NCBI GenBank assembly: GCA_018394295.1
Contig: CP074573.1
Coordinates: 2,822,543-2,886,542, forward strand
From: Mycoplasmatota bacterium
Lineage (GTDB): Bacteria > Bacillota_I > Bacilli_A > Haloplasmatales > Haloplasmataceae
Length of the DNA: 64,000 nt
Reading direction: 5' to 3'
Numbering within the stretch: position 1 is the stretch's first letter; every line of letters starts with the position of its first letter. Shown here piece after piece: positions 53,829 to 63,561 of the stretch. A program made the position numbers and the translations under genes. The notes under the pieces were generated by a model. The model did not search any database and had not been told where the DNA came from. It worked only from the letters and a program-made list of their open reading frames with translations.

Positions 53829-55193
53829 TTATTTAAACAAATCATAAATTGGATCCATTACTGTATTAGATGAAACTAGGAAATATAATATAAAAACAAC
53901 AGCAAGAATATACATAATTACATTTATTTCTTTATGACGTTTACTTACTAATAAAGTAATTGGATAGAAAATGAAACCTAGTGCGATACCAGTTGAGATA
54001 GAATAAGCTAATGGCATTGCAATGATTGTTAAGAACGCAGGAACAGCTACGGCTGTATCATCCCAATCGATTTCTTTAAGTTGAGAGGCCATTAAAATAC
54101 CTACCATAATTAAGGCTGGAGCAGTTACAGCGGCAGTAATATAACCTGTTAAAGGTAATAAAACAATTGATAAAACGAAGAATAGACCGGTAAATACAGA
54201 AGTTAAACCAGTACGTCCACCTGCTTCAACACCTGATAATGATTCAACATATGAAGTAGTTGAAGATGTACCAGATACTGCACCAATAACTGTTGCAGTT
54301 GCATCAGCAACTAATGCTTTTTTTGAACCTAATAATTGCCCTTCTTTGCTAACTAATCCTGCACGTCTTCCAACGGTAACTAAAGTACCTGCTGTGTCAA
54401 AGAAATCTAGGAATAAGAAGGTAAAAATAACGATGAAAAACTTAAAGTCCCAAGTCCCATCTGTAAAACCTTTAAAGAATGCCCCGAAAAGATGATCTTC
54501 CTTAAAGTTAATAGCTTGAGCTGCACCAGATTGAGATTGTCCAAATAAAACACTAACGATTGTAGTGATAACTAGTCCCAAAAAGATTGCTGCAGGAACT
54601 TTTAATACATATAAAATAATAGTAATAATTAATCCAATGACAGCAACTAAAATAGCAGGATTTCCTAAATCACCAAGTGTTGGTATAATTTCAGCTGGGT
54701 TGTCATTAGGAAGATAAGTGATAATTCCACTATTTTTCAAACCGATAAATGCGATAAAGAAACCAATTCCAGCTCCAACGGCTAATTTTAAATTGTTTGG
54801 AATGGCATTAATGATTTTTTCTCTTACACCAGTTAAAGCAAGTATTAAGAAAATAATACCAGAAATAAATATTCCCGCCAATGCTTGTTCGAACTTATAA
54901 CCCATTGTAAATATAACCGTATAAGTAAAGAATGCATTCATTCCCATTCCAGGAGCTAAGGCAACTGGATAGTTAGCAAGTATTCCCATAATTAATGTAC
55001 CTAGTGCAGCAGCAACAACTGTGGCTATAAAAACACCATTAAAATTCATTTCTGTGCCTGGAGTCGATAGAATCCCTGGATTTACTCCTAAAATATAAGC
55101 CATTGATAAGAATGTTGTTAAACCAGCGATTAACTCTTTCGTAACTGTTGTACCTTTTTCCTGTAGTCTGAAATAGTCATTAATTAATTTCAT
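53829..55193 (-). CDS. Guanine/hypoxanthine permease (AzgA/PbuG family)
   Basis: A 454-residue NCS2-like AzgA transporter: N-terminal ELIAGLTTFLSMAYILGVNP, then GMGMNAFFTYTV, LDFFDTAGTLVTVG and GTSSTTSYVES. All are AzgA/PbuG signatures. A guanine-type purine riboswitch lies upstream, so it is repressed when guanine is plentiful. Confidence 0.95.
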   Translation of the reverse strand: MKLINDYFRLQEKGTTVTKELIAGLTTFLSMAYILGVNPGILSTPGTEMNFNGVFIATVVAAALGTLIMGILANYPVALAPGMGMNAFFTYTVIFTMGYKFEQALAGIFISGIIFLILALTGVREKIINAIPNNLKLAVGAGIGFFIAFIGLKNSGIITYLPNDNPAEIIPTLGDLGNPAILVAVIGLIITIILYVLKVPAAIFLGLVITTIVSVLFGQSQSGAAQAINFKEDHLFGAFFKGFTDGTWDFKFFIVIFTFLFLDFFDTAGTLVTVGRRAGLVSKEGQLLGSKKALVADATATVIGAVSGTSSTTSYVESLSGVEAGGRTGLTSVFTGLFFVLSIVLLPLTGYITAAVTAPALIMVGILMASQLKEIDWDDTAVAVPAFLTIIAMPLAYSISTGIALGFIFYPITLLVSKRHKEINVIMYILAVVFILYFLVSSNTVMDPIYDLFK

Positions 55194-55240
55194 ATTTCTC
55201 CTCCAAATTAATTTTTTTTAATAATTCCCATTAAAATCAA

Positions 55241-55268
55241 AAAAGCTCTCCAAATAATATCAGATAGC
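55241..55268 (-). terminator. Purine riboswitch terminator
   Basis: On the minus strand AGCTATC and GGAGAGCT pair around an AT-rich loop, followed by TTTTTT. Confidence 0.75.
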
Positions 55269-55355
55269 TCTTATCTACTAATGGTGCTTATTTCCAAAAA
55301 TTAGATTGGTGAAAAAATTAATATAACCTATCAATTTTTGATAAAAAGCACTGAG

Positions 55356-55418
55356 CGTAGTCTATCAATTTACGGTTGATAGGTAGAGACTTTCGGACCT
55401 TATTTCCGACGTTATACG
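55356..55418 (-). promoter_or_regulatory. Guanine-type purine riboswitch
   Basis: The minus strand reads CGTATAA ... GGTCCGAAAGTCTCTACC ... ATTGATAGACTACG, the three-way junction of the purine aptamer. The C in GACTACG (rather than U in GATTATG) marks it as guanine-specific. It precedes the AzgA/PbuG permease. Confidence 0.92.
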
Positions 55419-55509
55419 ACTTTAATGCAATTATTCAATTTTACTTACAGATAGATTATAACTGATAAGTTAATATTAATCAAATTTTAATAACGTTTTC
55501 ACTAAATAT

Positions 55510-56313
55510 TTATTTTAAATAATCAAATTCAAATAGATTTTCTTCTTTATTAATCGCATAATATCCATATTTATTGTAGACATCTTTTTTATTATATTGA
55601 TACTTATTATGATTCAAATCCCTAAAAATTCCACCTGCTTCAGTTATAACAATATCCATAGCAGCAATATCCCATTCTTTCGTTCCTAAGCCAAATTTAT
55701 AAAAAGCCTCAAGTTTAGCACTTGCTAAAAAACATCCCTTTAAGGTAGAACCAACTTCATAATATTTTTCAATTATATCTTTGTTTTCATCATATAGTCG
55801 TTGTACTTTTTCTGATTTATGAGATCTACTTTCAGCAACTCTTAAATGATCTTTTCTATCTGAAACAAAAAGTTGTGTGCACTCCCTTTCCTTAACTTTA
55901 AAAGCCCCTTTTCCAATCTCAGCATAAAATAATTCTTCTAAAACTGGTGCATAGATTACTCCCATAACAATTTCTTGTTTATAAGCTAATGCAATGTTAA
56001 TTGTAAACTCTCCTGTTTTATTAACAAATTCTTTAGTTCCATCAATTGGATCAATAATAAAGCATAAATCATTATCCAATCTTGAAACATCATCAGCACT
56101 TTCTTCTGACAAAAAAGCATAGGTAGGAAACGCTTGTTTTAAATGACTAATGATGATTTCATTAGCCATAAGGTCTGCTTGTGTAACCGGTGATTCATCT
56201 TCTTTATAATCGATTTTAAAATCTGTTCGATATATTTCCATTACTTTTTTACCAGCGATAATCGCAGCCTTTTTCGCCTCATATAGTTCTTTTGAAAAAT
56301 CCATCATACTCAT
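55510..56313 (-). CDS. cysQ: 3'(2'),5'-bisphosphate nucleotidase CysQ
   Basis: A 267-residue inositol monophosphatase-family protein. Metal-binding motifs EESADD, DPIDGTKEFVNKTGEF and WDIAAMDIVITEAGG are characteristic of CysQ. It dephosphorylates PAP to AMP. It follows the queuosine-precursor transporter gene by 5 bases. Confidence 0.93.
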   Translation of the reverse strand: MSMMDFSKELYEAKKAAIIAGKKVMEIYRTDFKIDYKEDESPVTQADLMANEIIISHLKQAFPTYAFLSEESADDVSRLDNDLCFIIDPIDGTKEFVNKTGEFTINIALAYKQEIVMGVIYAPVLEELFYAEIGKGAFKVKERECTQLFVSDRKDHLRVAESRSHKSEKVQRLYDENKDIIEKYYEVGSTLKGCFLASAKLEAFYKFGLGTKEWDIAAMDIVITEAGGIFRDLNHNKYQYNKKDVYNKYGYYAINKEENLFEFDYLK

Positions 56314-56318
56314 CCTTT

Positions 56319-57026
56319 CTATTTTTCATTTATTGGTTTAATTTTTTTAATCCAATAGATAAAAGGTGTATCTAATGCAGCTACTATCACTTTAATAATG
56401 TAGGTTGTGATTAATATTTCAAACCACTCGCTAAAAGGTAAAGCACCTAAAAAGGCAATTGAAACAAAAATAACTGAATCAATCAGCTGACTTACTATTG
56501 TACTACCATTATTTCTTAACCATAATAAGAGATCACTGCTATATTTTCTTTTAATTCTATGAAAGAAATATACATCAAAAAATTGACTAACTAAATAAGC
56601 AACTAAACTACCTAAAGCAATTCGAGGAATTAAATTAAAAATCCATATTAGGTGTGGTTGTGCTTCATCTATCACATGCGGATTAAATTGGATAGCAACC
56701 TGCATAATGATAACCATGGATACTAACGTAAGAAAACCTAACCATACTGCTTGTTTAGCCTCATCTTTTCCATATTTTTCATTTAAAGAATCCGTTGCTA
56801 AAAATAGTGTACCATACATGATGTTTCCAAGGGTAGCAGTAATTCCAAAAAATTCTAAATATTCTAAAACTTGAATATTAGCAATTACTGTACCAAAACC
56901 TATCCAAACAAAAAGACCTGTTTTACCAAAAAATTTATAAAAGATAGTGATCCCAATGAAGTTAACTAAGGCAAATACTAACCAAATTATTTCATTAGGT
57001 AAATAGTTTAAAAATGGAAATAACAT
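56319..57026 (-). CDS. Queuosine precursor transporter (YhhQ/QPTR family)
   Basis: A 235-residue membrane protein with six helices. ATDSLNEKYGKDEAK, VSQFFDVYFFHRIK and NNGSTIVSQLIDSVIF are YhhQ/VUT-1 family signatures. A preQ1-I riboswitch lies upstream, supporting uptake of preQ0 or preQ1. CysQ is co-directional. Confidence 0.94.
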   Translation of the reverse strand: MLFPFLNYLPNEIIWLVFALVNFIGITIFYKFFGKTGLFVWIGFGTVIANIQVLEYLEFFGITATLGNIMYGTLFLATDSLNEKYGKDEAKQAVWLGFLTLVSMVIIMQVAIQFNPHVIDEAQPHLIWIFNLIPRIALGSLVAYLVSQFFDVYFFHRIKRKYSSDLLLWLRNNGSTIVSQLIDSVIFVSIAFLGALPFSEWFEILITTYIIKVIVAALDTPFIYWIKKIKPINEK

Positions 57027-57082
57027 TTTATTTCTTCCCTTCTAATTTTATTATGCATATATATTATTTACATAATTAAATA

Positions 57083-57106
57083 AAAAACCACAGAAAACTG
57101 TGGTTT
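57083..57106 (-). terminator. preQ1 riboswitch terminator
   Basis: On the minus strand AACCACAG pairs with CTGTGGTT around a 4-base loop, followed by TTTTATTT. Confidence 0.85.
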
Positions 57107-57161
57107 GAATGTAAAAAGCCAATACAAATTTATATTGTATTAGTATGAAAATCATAACCAC

Positions 57162-57200
57162 ATAGTTTTGATAACGCGGGAGTTTAAGCGAACCGCAAGT
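57162..57200 (-). promoter_or_regulatory. preQ1-I riboswitch
   Basis: On the minus strand GCGGTTCGCTTAAACTCCCGC forms the P1 hairpin with its C-rich loop, and GTTATCAAAACTA downstream supplies the A-rich tail that makes the pseudoknot. It closely follows the preQ1-I consensus and precedes a terminator and the QPTR gene. Confidence 0.88.
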
Positions 57201-57272
57201 GGATTTTATTTAATTGTGACGATAAGCAATTTTAATTTTACCAATATATTCTAAAAAGTCAAATTTTATATA

Positions 57273-59372
57273 TTAAATTCTATATAGTAAATCACCATAG
57301 GTCGGAAATGGCCAATACTCTTTTGCCACTAATAGTTCTAACTGATCGCATGGTTTTCTTAGAGAACTCATCACTTTTAGAACATCATTCTTATATGCTT
57401 TAGCTTTATCAAATAAATCTTCTGTGTTCATCGCTTCATCTAAAGACTTTTGTAATTGTTCTAATGCCTCATAAGTTTCATTTAATGTTTCTGATAGTTC
57501 TCTTAATCTATCTTCTTGTGCTCTAACAGTAATATTTGAATTGATTGATTTTATATGATTGATATTTGAAGCAATGTCATTCATATATTTAATTGAAGCA
57601 GGTATTATTTGTTTATTTACGATATGAAGCATTGATGTTGCTTCAATTCTAGCACGTTTGACATAATCTTCTAAACGAATTTCATAACGTGATTGTATTT
57701 CACTTTCATTCAATACTTTATTATTAGTAAATAATTTAATCGCTTTATCAGAAATAAAATGCGGAGCTGAATCTACTACAGTCTGTAAAATAGGTAATTG
57801 ACGTCTTTTAGCTTCATTAACCCATTCATCTGAATAACCATTACCATTAAAAATAATTCTTCGATGGTTTTTTATCGTTTTACAAATTAAATTTTTTATC
57901 GCATGTGATAAATTTTCAGCATTTTCCAATTCATCAGCAAATTCATTTAATACATCAGCAACGATTGTATTTAATATAATATTCGGGTCAGCGATTGTTT
58001 GTAAACTTCCCACCATTCTAAACTCAAATTTATTTCCTGTGAATGCAAATGGTGACGTTCGATTTCTATCTGTAACATCTTTTGGTAAAACTGGTAAAGT
58101 GATAACACCTGTTTTAATTTTACTTAATGATTTAGTCTCAAAATATACACCTTTTTCAAGTTGTTCTAAAACTTTTTCAAGCTGTTCTCCAACAAAAATA
58201 GAAATAATTGCTGGTGGTGCTTCATTTCCACCGAGACGAAAATCATTCGTATAAGATGAAGCTGATAATCTTAATAATTCAGAATATTTATCCACTGCTT
58301 TAATAACAGCTGATAAAAAAATTAAAAATTTTGTATTTTCAAGAGGGGTATCACCTGGTTCAAATAAATTAACTCCATCACTAGTTGAAATGGACCAATT
58401 ATTATGTTTTCCTGAACCATTTATAAATGCAAATGGTTTCTCATGCAACAAACACACAAGATTATGTCTGTTTGCTACTGTTTCTAATACTTCTAATATA
58501 ATTTGATTTTGATCAGTTGACATATTTACTGTAGAAAATATAGGCGCGAGTTCATGTTGACCTGGGGCTACTTCATTATGTTTTGTTTTCACTGGAATAC
58601 CTAATTTCCATAACTCTCGATCAATATCTTTCATAAATGCATAAATATTCTCTTTAATTGATCCGTAGTAATGATCATTTAAGTCTTGCCCTTTTGGTGC
58701 AGGAGCACCAAATAAAGTTCTACCTGTATAAATTATGTCTTTTCTTTGTTGATATAATCTCTTGTCAATTAAAAAGTATTCTTGTTCTGCTCCCACAGTA
58801 GCAAATACTCTTAATGGTTCGATATTAAAAAGTTTTAATATTCTTTTCGTTGCTTTTTCAAGTGCTTGCATTGAACGTAATAACGGTGTTTTTTTATCTA
58901 ATGCTTCACCAGTATATGAACAAAAGGCCGTTGGAATACATAAAGTAACCGTCCCATCCTTTTCTTTTAGAAAAGCTGGTGATGTACAATCCCATACAGT
59001 ATAACCCCTTGCTTCAAAAGTTGCACGAAGACCACCACTTGGAAATGAAGAAGCATCTCCCTCACCTACTATTAGATTTTTACCAGAAAATTCCTCAAGT
59101 AGTTGGTTGTCTTCCATAATACTAAACAATGCTTCATGTTTCTCAGCTGTTTTCCCTGTCATTGGTTGAAACCAATGTGTAAAATGGGTCGCACCTTTTT
59201 CTATAGCCCAATCTTTCATTGCGTTAGCAACTACATTAGCTACATTAGATTCTAAAGCTGTTCCAAGTTTAATTGTTTTCTGTAAATTTCGATAAACATC
59301 TTTAGGTAATTTTTCACGCATTACGCAATCGTTAAAAAGACTGCTTCCATACAAATCAGAGATTCTCTCCAT
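57273..59372 (-). CDS. glnN: Glutamine synthetase type III
   Basis: A 699-residue GSIII. N-terminal MERISDLYGSSLFNDCVMREKLPKDV, the ATP/metal region GAEQEYFLIDKRLY, the catalytic KHNEVAPGQHELAP and NGSGKHNNWS are all conserved. It makes glutamine from glutamate and ammonia. Standing alone, it could absorb the ammonia released by aspartase; that is inference. Confidence 0.96.
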   Translation of the reverse strand: MERISDLYGSSLFNDCVMREKLPKDVYRNLQKTIKLGTALESNVANVVANAMKDWAIEKGATHFTHWFQPMTGKTAEKHEALFSIMEDNQLLEEFSGKNLIVGEGDASSFPSGGLRATFEARGYTVWDCTSPAFLKEKDGTVTLCIPTAFCSYTGEALDKKTPLLRSMQALEKATKRILKLFNIEPLRVFATVGAEQEYFLIDKRLYQQRKDIIYTGRTLFGAPAPKGQDLNDHYYGSIKENIYAFMKDIDRELWKLGIPVKTKHNEVAPGQHELAPIFSTVNMSTDQNQIILEVLETVANRHNLVCLLHEKPFAFINGSGKHNNWSISTSDGVNLFEPGDTPLENTKFLIFLSAVIKAVDKYSELLRLSASSYTNDFRLGGNEAPPAIISIFVGEQLEKVLEQLEKGVYFETKSLSKIKTGVITLPVLPKDVTDRNRTSPFAFTGNKFEFRMVGSLQTIADPNIILNTIVADVLNEFADELENAENLSHAIKNLICKTIKNHRRIIFNGNGYSDEWVNEAKRRQLPILQTVVDSAPHFISDKAIKLFTNNKVLNESEIQSRYEIRLEDYVKRARIEATSMLHIVNKQIIPASIKYMNDIASNINHIKSINSNITVRAQEDRLRELSETLNETYEALEQLQKSLDEAMNTEDLFDKAKAYKNDVLKVMSSLRKPCDQLELLVAKEYWPFPTYGDLLYRI

Positions 59373-59482
59373 GGGGGCCTCCTAAAATATAGATTTTTTA
59401 ATTTCATGATTATATCAGAAAATTTTGTTTTCTACAATAATTATAAGATATGATAACGTTTTTTTTGATTGTTTTTTTTCTA

Positions 59483-60664
59483 TTATCTCTTTTTCATTTC
59501 ATAAAGTAAAAATGCAAATATGAAAGAAGTTAGTACCAATATTAATATTATAACGAACAGAACTTTATAAGAAAACCATACTATAATATAACCAGATAAA
59601 ATTGTGGTAATATATCCTGTTAAATTGATAGATAACGCAGAATATAAAATTAAACCTGATGCTATTTTTTCCTTTGGTAATAAAGAGGATATAAAATTAA
59701 CCATCACAGGAATAAATAGTCCTGATGATATACCTCTAATTAATAATATATATAATAACAGATTTAATTGATCGAAAAATACATAAACAAGTAAAAATGG
59801 GACCTGGATTATAATTGATATAATTAACAATTTAAAATCACTGATAGAATTATTAATTTTGGTAATATATATCATCGTTATAATTTCTATTATAACCGTT
59901 AAAGATGTAACAACACCTATTTGAGATGTTGATCCACCTAAAGCTGTTATTCGTAAAGTAGTATAATTACTCATAGCACTTAAAACACCTATACTTAGGG
60001 CTGAAAAAAAGAGAAATACGATGAATCTTTTATCTTTCAAAACTAAGAGTAAATGATTTTTTCTTTTAATATTTTTCTTAAGTAAAGGTAATCTAACTTG
60101 TTTTACTTTCATAAAAGCCATTAACGCTAGGATATAAAATAAAGTACATAATATTATAATACTAGTATACCCATATTCCTTTACTGTATATCCAGTGATA
60201 AGAGTAGCAAGTGCAAAACCTAATGAACCATAAATTCGTACATCACCATATTTAAACCCATACTTACTTGTATAAAGAACGGTTAAACTATCTTGGATAG
60301 GACCAACCCCACAACTAAATAAACCAAACAATAATGCATACATCGCAACGAAATAAAAATCTTTATTTATCAAGATAAGTATAATAAATAGATTCATCAT
60401 AACAATCCCTAAAAAAACAATTTTTTTATCAAGACGAAATTTGTCGTTTATTATCCCCCAAATTGGTTGAAAGAGAATAGAAATAAGTGGACTAAATGAT
60501 AGAATAATCCCTATTCTTTCTTTAGGTAATTCGGCTACCTCTTTCATATAAACAGGAAACCATGGAAAAAATGCACCTAAAGCAAAGAAATAGGCAAAAA
60601 AATAAAAATTGTATATAGAGAGATTTTTTTTAATTAATTTTACTTTAATTGAATTCAATAACAT
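59483..60664 (-). CDS. MFS transporter
   Basis: A 393-residue transporter with 12 helices. ALGAFFPWFPVYMKE and QPIWGIINDKFRLDKK (the A-motif loop) resemble the nucleoside/LacY-like MFS_1_like group. The substrate is unknown. Confidence 0.85.
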   Translation of the reverse strand: MLLNSIKVKLIKKNLSIYNFYFFAYFFALGAFFPWFPVYMKEVAELPKERIGIILSFSPLISILFQPIWGIINDKFRLDKKIVFLGIVMMNLFIILILINKDFYFVAMYALLFGLFSCGVGPIQDSLTVLYTSKYGFKYGDVRIYGSLGFALATLITGYTVKEYGYTSIIILCTLFYILALMAFMKVKQVRLPLLKKNIKRKNHLLLVLKDKRFIVFLFFSALSIGVLSAMSNYTTLRITALGGSTSQIGVVTSLTVIIEIITMIYITKINNSISDFKLLIISIIIQVPFLLVYVFFDQLNLLLYILLIRGISSGLFIPVMVNFISSLLPKEKIASGLILYSALSINLTGYITTILSGYIIVWFSYKVLFVIILILVLTSFIFAFLLYEMKKR

Positions 60665-60721
60665 AATTTTACTTCCTAGTTCATTATAAATGTTATTATA
60701 ACATTATTTGAAAAATTAACA

Positions 60722-60757
60722 ACAAAAAAATAAAAGAAACAATTTATAAATTGCTTC
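60722..60757 (-). terminator. Terminator after the GHL10-like gene
   Basis: On the minus strand AGAAGCAATTTA and AAATTGTTTCT pair, followed by TTTATTTTTTT. Confidence 0.72.
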
Positions 60758-62506
60758 TTAATTTTTATTTCTTAATGTTTTAATAGCTGTGTAACTGATG
60801 ACAATAAAAGTAATTAAACTTGTTATTGAAAATATTACTATTTCAGTCGGTAGCATTTTGTTTGGATTTAAATCAATATCAAAAATAACCGGTGCACTTT
60901 CATTATATGCTTCATCAATAGTAACTATAACATATCGATAAATATTATTATTTCTAATATTATTATCAATAAATACTATTTTATCATCAGATGTTTGATT
61001 AACTATTTCAATAATTGATGTAGGATCAGATAAATTCATCTCTTCGTTATTTCTAAATCGATAGACTAAATAGAGTTTAGCTTCTTTTACACTATCCCAA
61101 GATAGTCTTACTGTATTTTTAATATATTTCACTAATAATCGGTCAACAGCTTTAGGTGGTTTATTATCGACAGATTTAATAACAGGATGAATTGTAATAT
61201 TATGCCAATATTCTGTTTTTATAGTTTCTAATAACTTGGTAATTCTATCATTATTTTGATTATTTATTGTATGATAACTATAAAGTAAACTCCCTTTAAT
61301 TTCACTATAATTTTGATTAAATCTTAGTTGATTTAATATTTGATGTTGATTTTTTAAATTCGGATTAACATAATGACTAATATATAAGTTGACTTGAGTA
61401 TCTTTTACTGTCTCTGCCCACCATTGTACTACATCAGCATATGGAGTAGATGGATCTTCAAATTCCCACTTGACTTGTGGGGCAATATAATCTACATATT
61501 CTTTTTTAACCCAAAATCTTGTATCAGCATATTCGTTACCATAACTCGTATAACCCGTTGTTTTAGAACCATTTTTATTATCTAAATTATAATTATCCCA
61601 AACACCATAAGGTGTTACTCCTAATTGAATACGTTTGTTATATTTATTATTATAATAAATAATCTCATCTTTTACATTTATAATTAAATCTGTAATATTC
61701 TGTCTTCTCCAATTATCAACCGTTAAATTGTCTTCATTGTTATTGTTAAACTGTTTCGAATCATTAAAATTACCAAGAGCACTCATTGGATAAAAGAAGT
61801 TTTCTAAATTTATCGCATCTATATCATAATTTTTAACAATTTCCATAATACTATCCAAAACAAATTGTTTTACATCTTCTTCTCCAGGATTTAATATATA
61901 TTGATATTGACCATTAGTATTAGTTAAAGTTAATACATACTCAGGATGTTTATTGGCATAATTTTTTTCGCTTAAAGAATTAATAAAGAATACTTTTTCT
62001 AAATTAGTAGCATTAGATACTCGAAACGCATTAAATCCGGCATAAAATGAGATTCCCCTTCCATGAGTTACTGATATCATCCATTTTAAAGGATCCCACC
62101 CTGGGTCTTGGTCTTCTGTCCCCATTAAATATTTTGACCAAGGATTTAGCTCAGATTGATAAAACGCATCATTCGTTGGTCTAATTTGAAAAATGATCGC
62201 ATTCATATTATATTCTTCTAAAGTATTTAATATTTCTTCATATTGAGCTTTAAATGCTTTAATAGAATTTTCTGTTTTAAAGTCTAAGTTTTTATTGGTA
62301 TAAACATAGACTCCTCTAAATTGCTGTTTTACTACCTTTATTTCCTTTGGTAAAAACACTGGTTTTTCTGAGTAGCGAAAGATTATAGGTTTTGATGAAT
62401 CATATTGATTCATTAACATCTCTTGTTCTTCTTCACTAGCATATACATTATTACAACTTATAAATAATAAAATGGTCATTAAAAATAACAACTGCAATTT
62501 CTTCAT
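60758..62506 (-). CDS. GHL10-type glycosyl hydrolase-like protein with membrane anchor
   Basis: A 582-residue exported protein: signal peptide (residues 1-23), a GHL10 barrel (about 60-420, with FRGVYVYTN, NMNAIIFQIRPTNDAFYQS and DAINLENFFYP), a fibronectin-III-like domain (about 440-545), and a C-terminal membrane helix. It probably cleaves a cell-wall or other glycan outside the cell. The substrate is unknown. Confidence 0.86.
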   Translation of the reverse strand: MKKLQLLFLMTILLFISCNNVYASEEEQEMLMNQYDSSKPIIFRYSEKPVFLPKEIKVVKQQFRGVYVYTNKNLDFKTENSIKAFKAQYEEILNTLEEYNMNAIIFQIRPTNDAFYQSELNPWSKYLMGTEDQDPGWDPLKWMISVTHGRGISFYAGFNAFRVSNATNLEKVFFINSLSEKNYANKHPEYVLTLTNTNGQYQYILNPGEEDVKQFVLDSIMEIVKNYDIDAINLENFFYPMSALGNFNDSKQFNNNNEDNLTVDNWRRQNITDLIINVKDEIIYYNNKYNKRIQLGVTPYGVWDNYNLDNKNGSKTTGYTSYGNEYADTRFWVKKEYVDYIAPQVKWEFEDPSTPYADVVQWWAETVKDTQVNLYISHYVNPNLKNQHQILNQLRFNQNYSEIKGSLLYSYHTINNQNNDRITKLLETIKTEYWHNITIHPVIKSVDNKPPKAVDRLLVKYIKNTVRLSWDSVKEAKLYLVYRFRNNEEMNLSDPTSIIEIVNQTSDDKIVFIDNNIRNNNIYRYVIVTIDEAYNESAPVIFDIDLNPNKMLPTEIVIFSITSLITFIVISYTAIKTLRNKN

Positions 62507-62791
62507 TTTTCATCACCTTAATCAACTAAATATCTAAAATCGATACTCTTATTATAACAAATAATATATTTATTATAAACCAAAATAAGGAACTAGTTAT
62601 AAAATATAATTGAGTTATCTATAAGTCACAAAAACAATATTTAGTTATCACAATTTAGTCACACAATATAAATATAATGATATCGGTGAGAGAAAAGAAG
62701 ATTATAACTAAATGTTAAATATTTAATTCTTTATATATCTTTTCATTTTTCTTTTCTAATGATATACTTATATGTGCATAGGAGGGATAAA

Positions 62792-63505
62792 ATGGAAAAT
62801 TGCAAAAAAATATTATCAACATTTTCTGGAGGTAAAATATTAGATGTCGGAACAGGTCGAGGAGAATTTATAAACTTTCTTAAAAATACCCTAAAAGATT
62901 ACACAGATATAACTGGAATTGATACAACTCCTCAAGCAATTGAATTTTGTAAAAATCAATTTAAAGATGAAAATATTCAATTTATAGAAATGGATGCTGA
63001 AAAGATGGATTTTAATGACAATACATTTGATACAGTTTGCATTTCTAACTCACTTCATCACTTACCAGACGCAAAAAAAATACTGCAAGAGATGAAGAGG
63101 GTATTGAAACCAAATGGTCGTTTTATAATAAGTGAGATGTTTTGTGATAATCTAACGAATGCCCAAATGTCTCATGTTTTAATTCATCACTGGTCAGCAA
63201 AAATTGATTCAGCTCGTGGGGTTTATCATGATGAAACTTACAAGAGAGATGAAATTATTCAAATTGTTGACTTTTTAAACCTAAGTGATTTACAAATTTT
63301 CGATTATAAACATGAAACTGAAGATTCTAAATCAGAAGAATTATTCAAATACTTCGATGATTTAATTGATAAAGTTTTAGGTAGATTAGAAGTTGAAGGA
63401 GATTTATACTCATCATTAGAACAGGAAGGTAAGACAATTAAAGATTGGATTAAAGATTATGGCTTTGAATCAGCTACAGTATTAATGATTATTGGTAGCA
63501 ATTAA
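62792..63505 (+). CDS. SAM-dependent methyltransferase
   Basis: A 237-residue class I methyltransferase (ATG with AGGAGGG upstream; the earlier in-frame ATG has none). SAM-binding motif ILDVGTGRGEF, acidic GIDTTPQAIE, and post-motif SNSLHHLPDAK are clear. The substrate is unknown. The gap before it (62507-62791) shows only AT-rich promoters. Confidence 0.87.
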   Translation: MENCKKILSTFSGGKILDVGTGRGEFINFLKNTLKDYTDITGIDTTPQAIEFCKNQFKDENIQFIEMDAEKMDFNDNTFDTVCISNSLHHLPDAKKILQEMKRVLKPNGRFIISEMFCDNLTNAQMSHVLIHHWSAKIDSARGVYHDETYKRDEIIQIVDFLNLSDLQIFDYKHETEDSKSEELFKYFDDLIDKVLGRLEVEGDLYSSLEQEGKTIKDWIKDYGFESATVLMIIGSN

Positions 63506-63518
63506 AAATATATATAAT

Positions 63519-63556
63519 AAAAAATACTTTCTAAAAAAATTTAGAAAGTATTTTTT
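63519..63556 (+). terminator. Terminator after the methyltransferase gene
   Basis: AATACTTTCTAAA and TTTAGAAAGTATT form a long stem, followed by TTTTTT. It can also end the convergent DUF6624 gene. Confidence 0.86.
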
Positions 63557-63561
63557 TATCA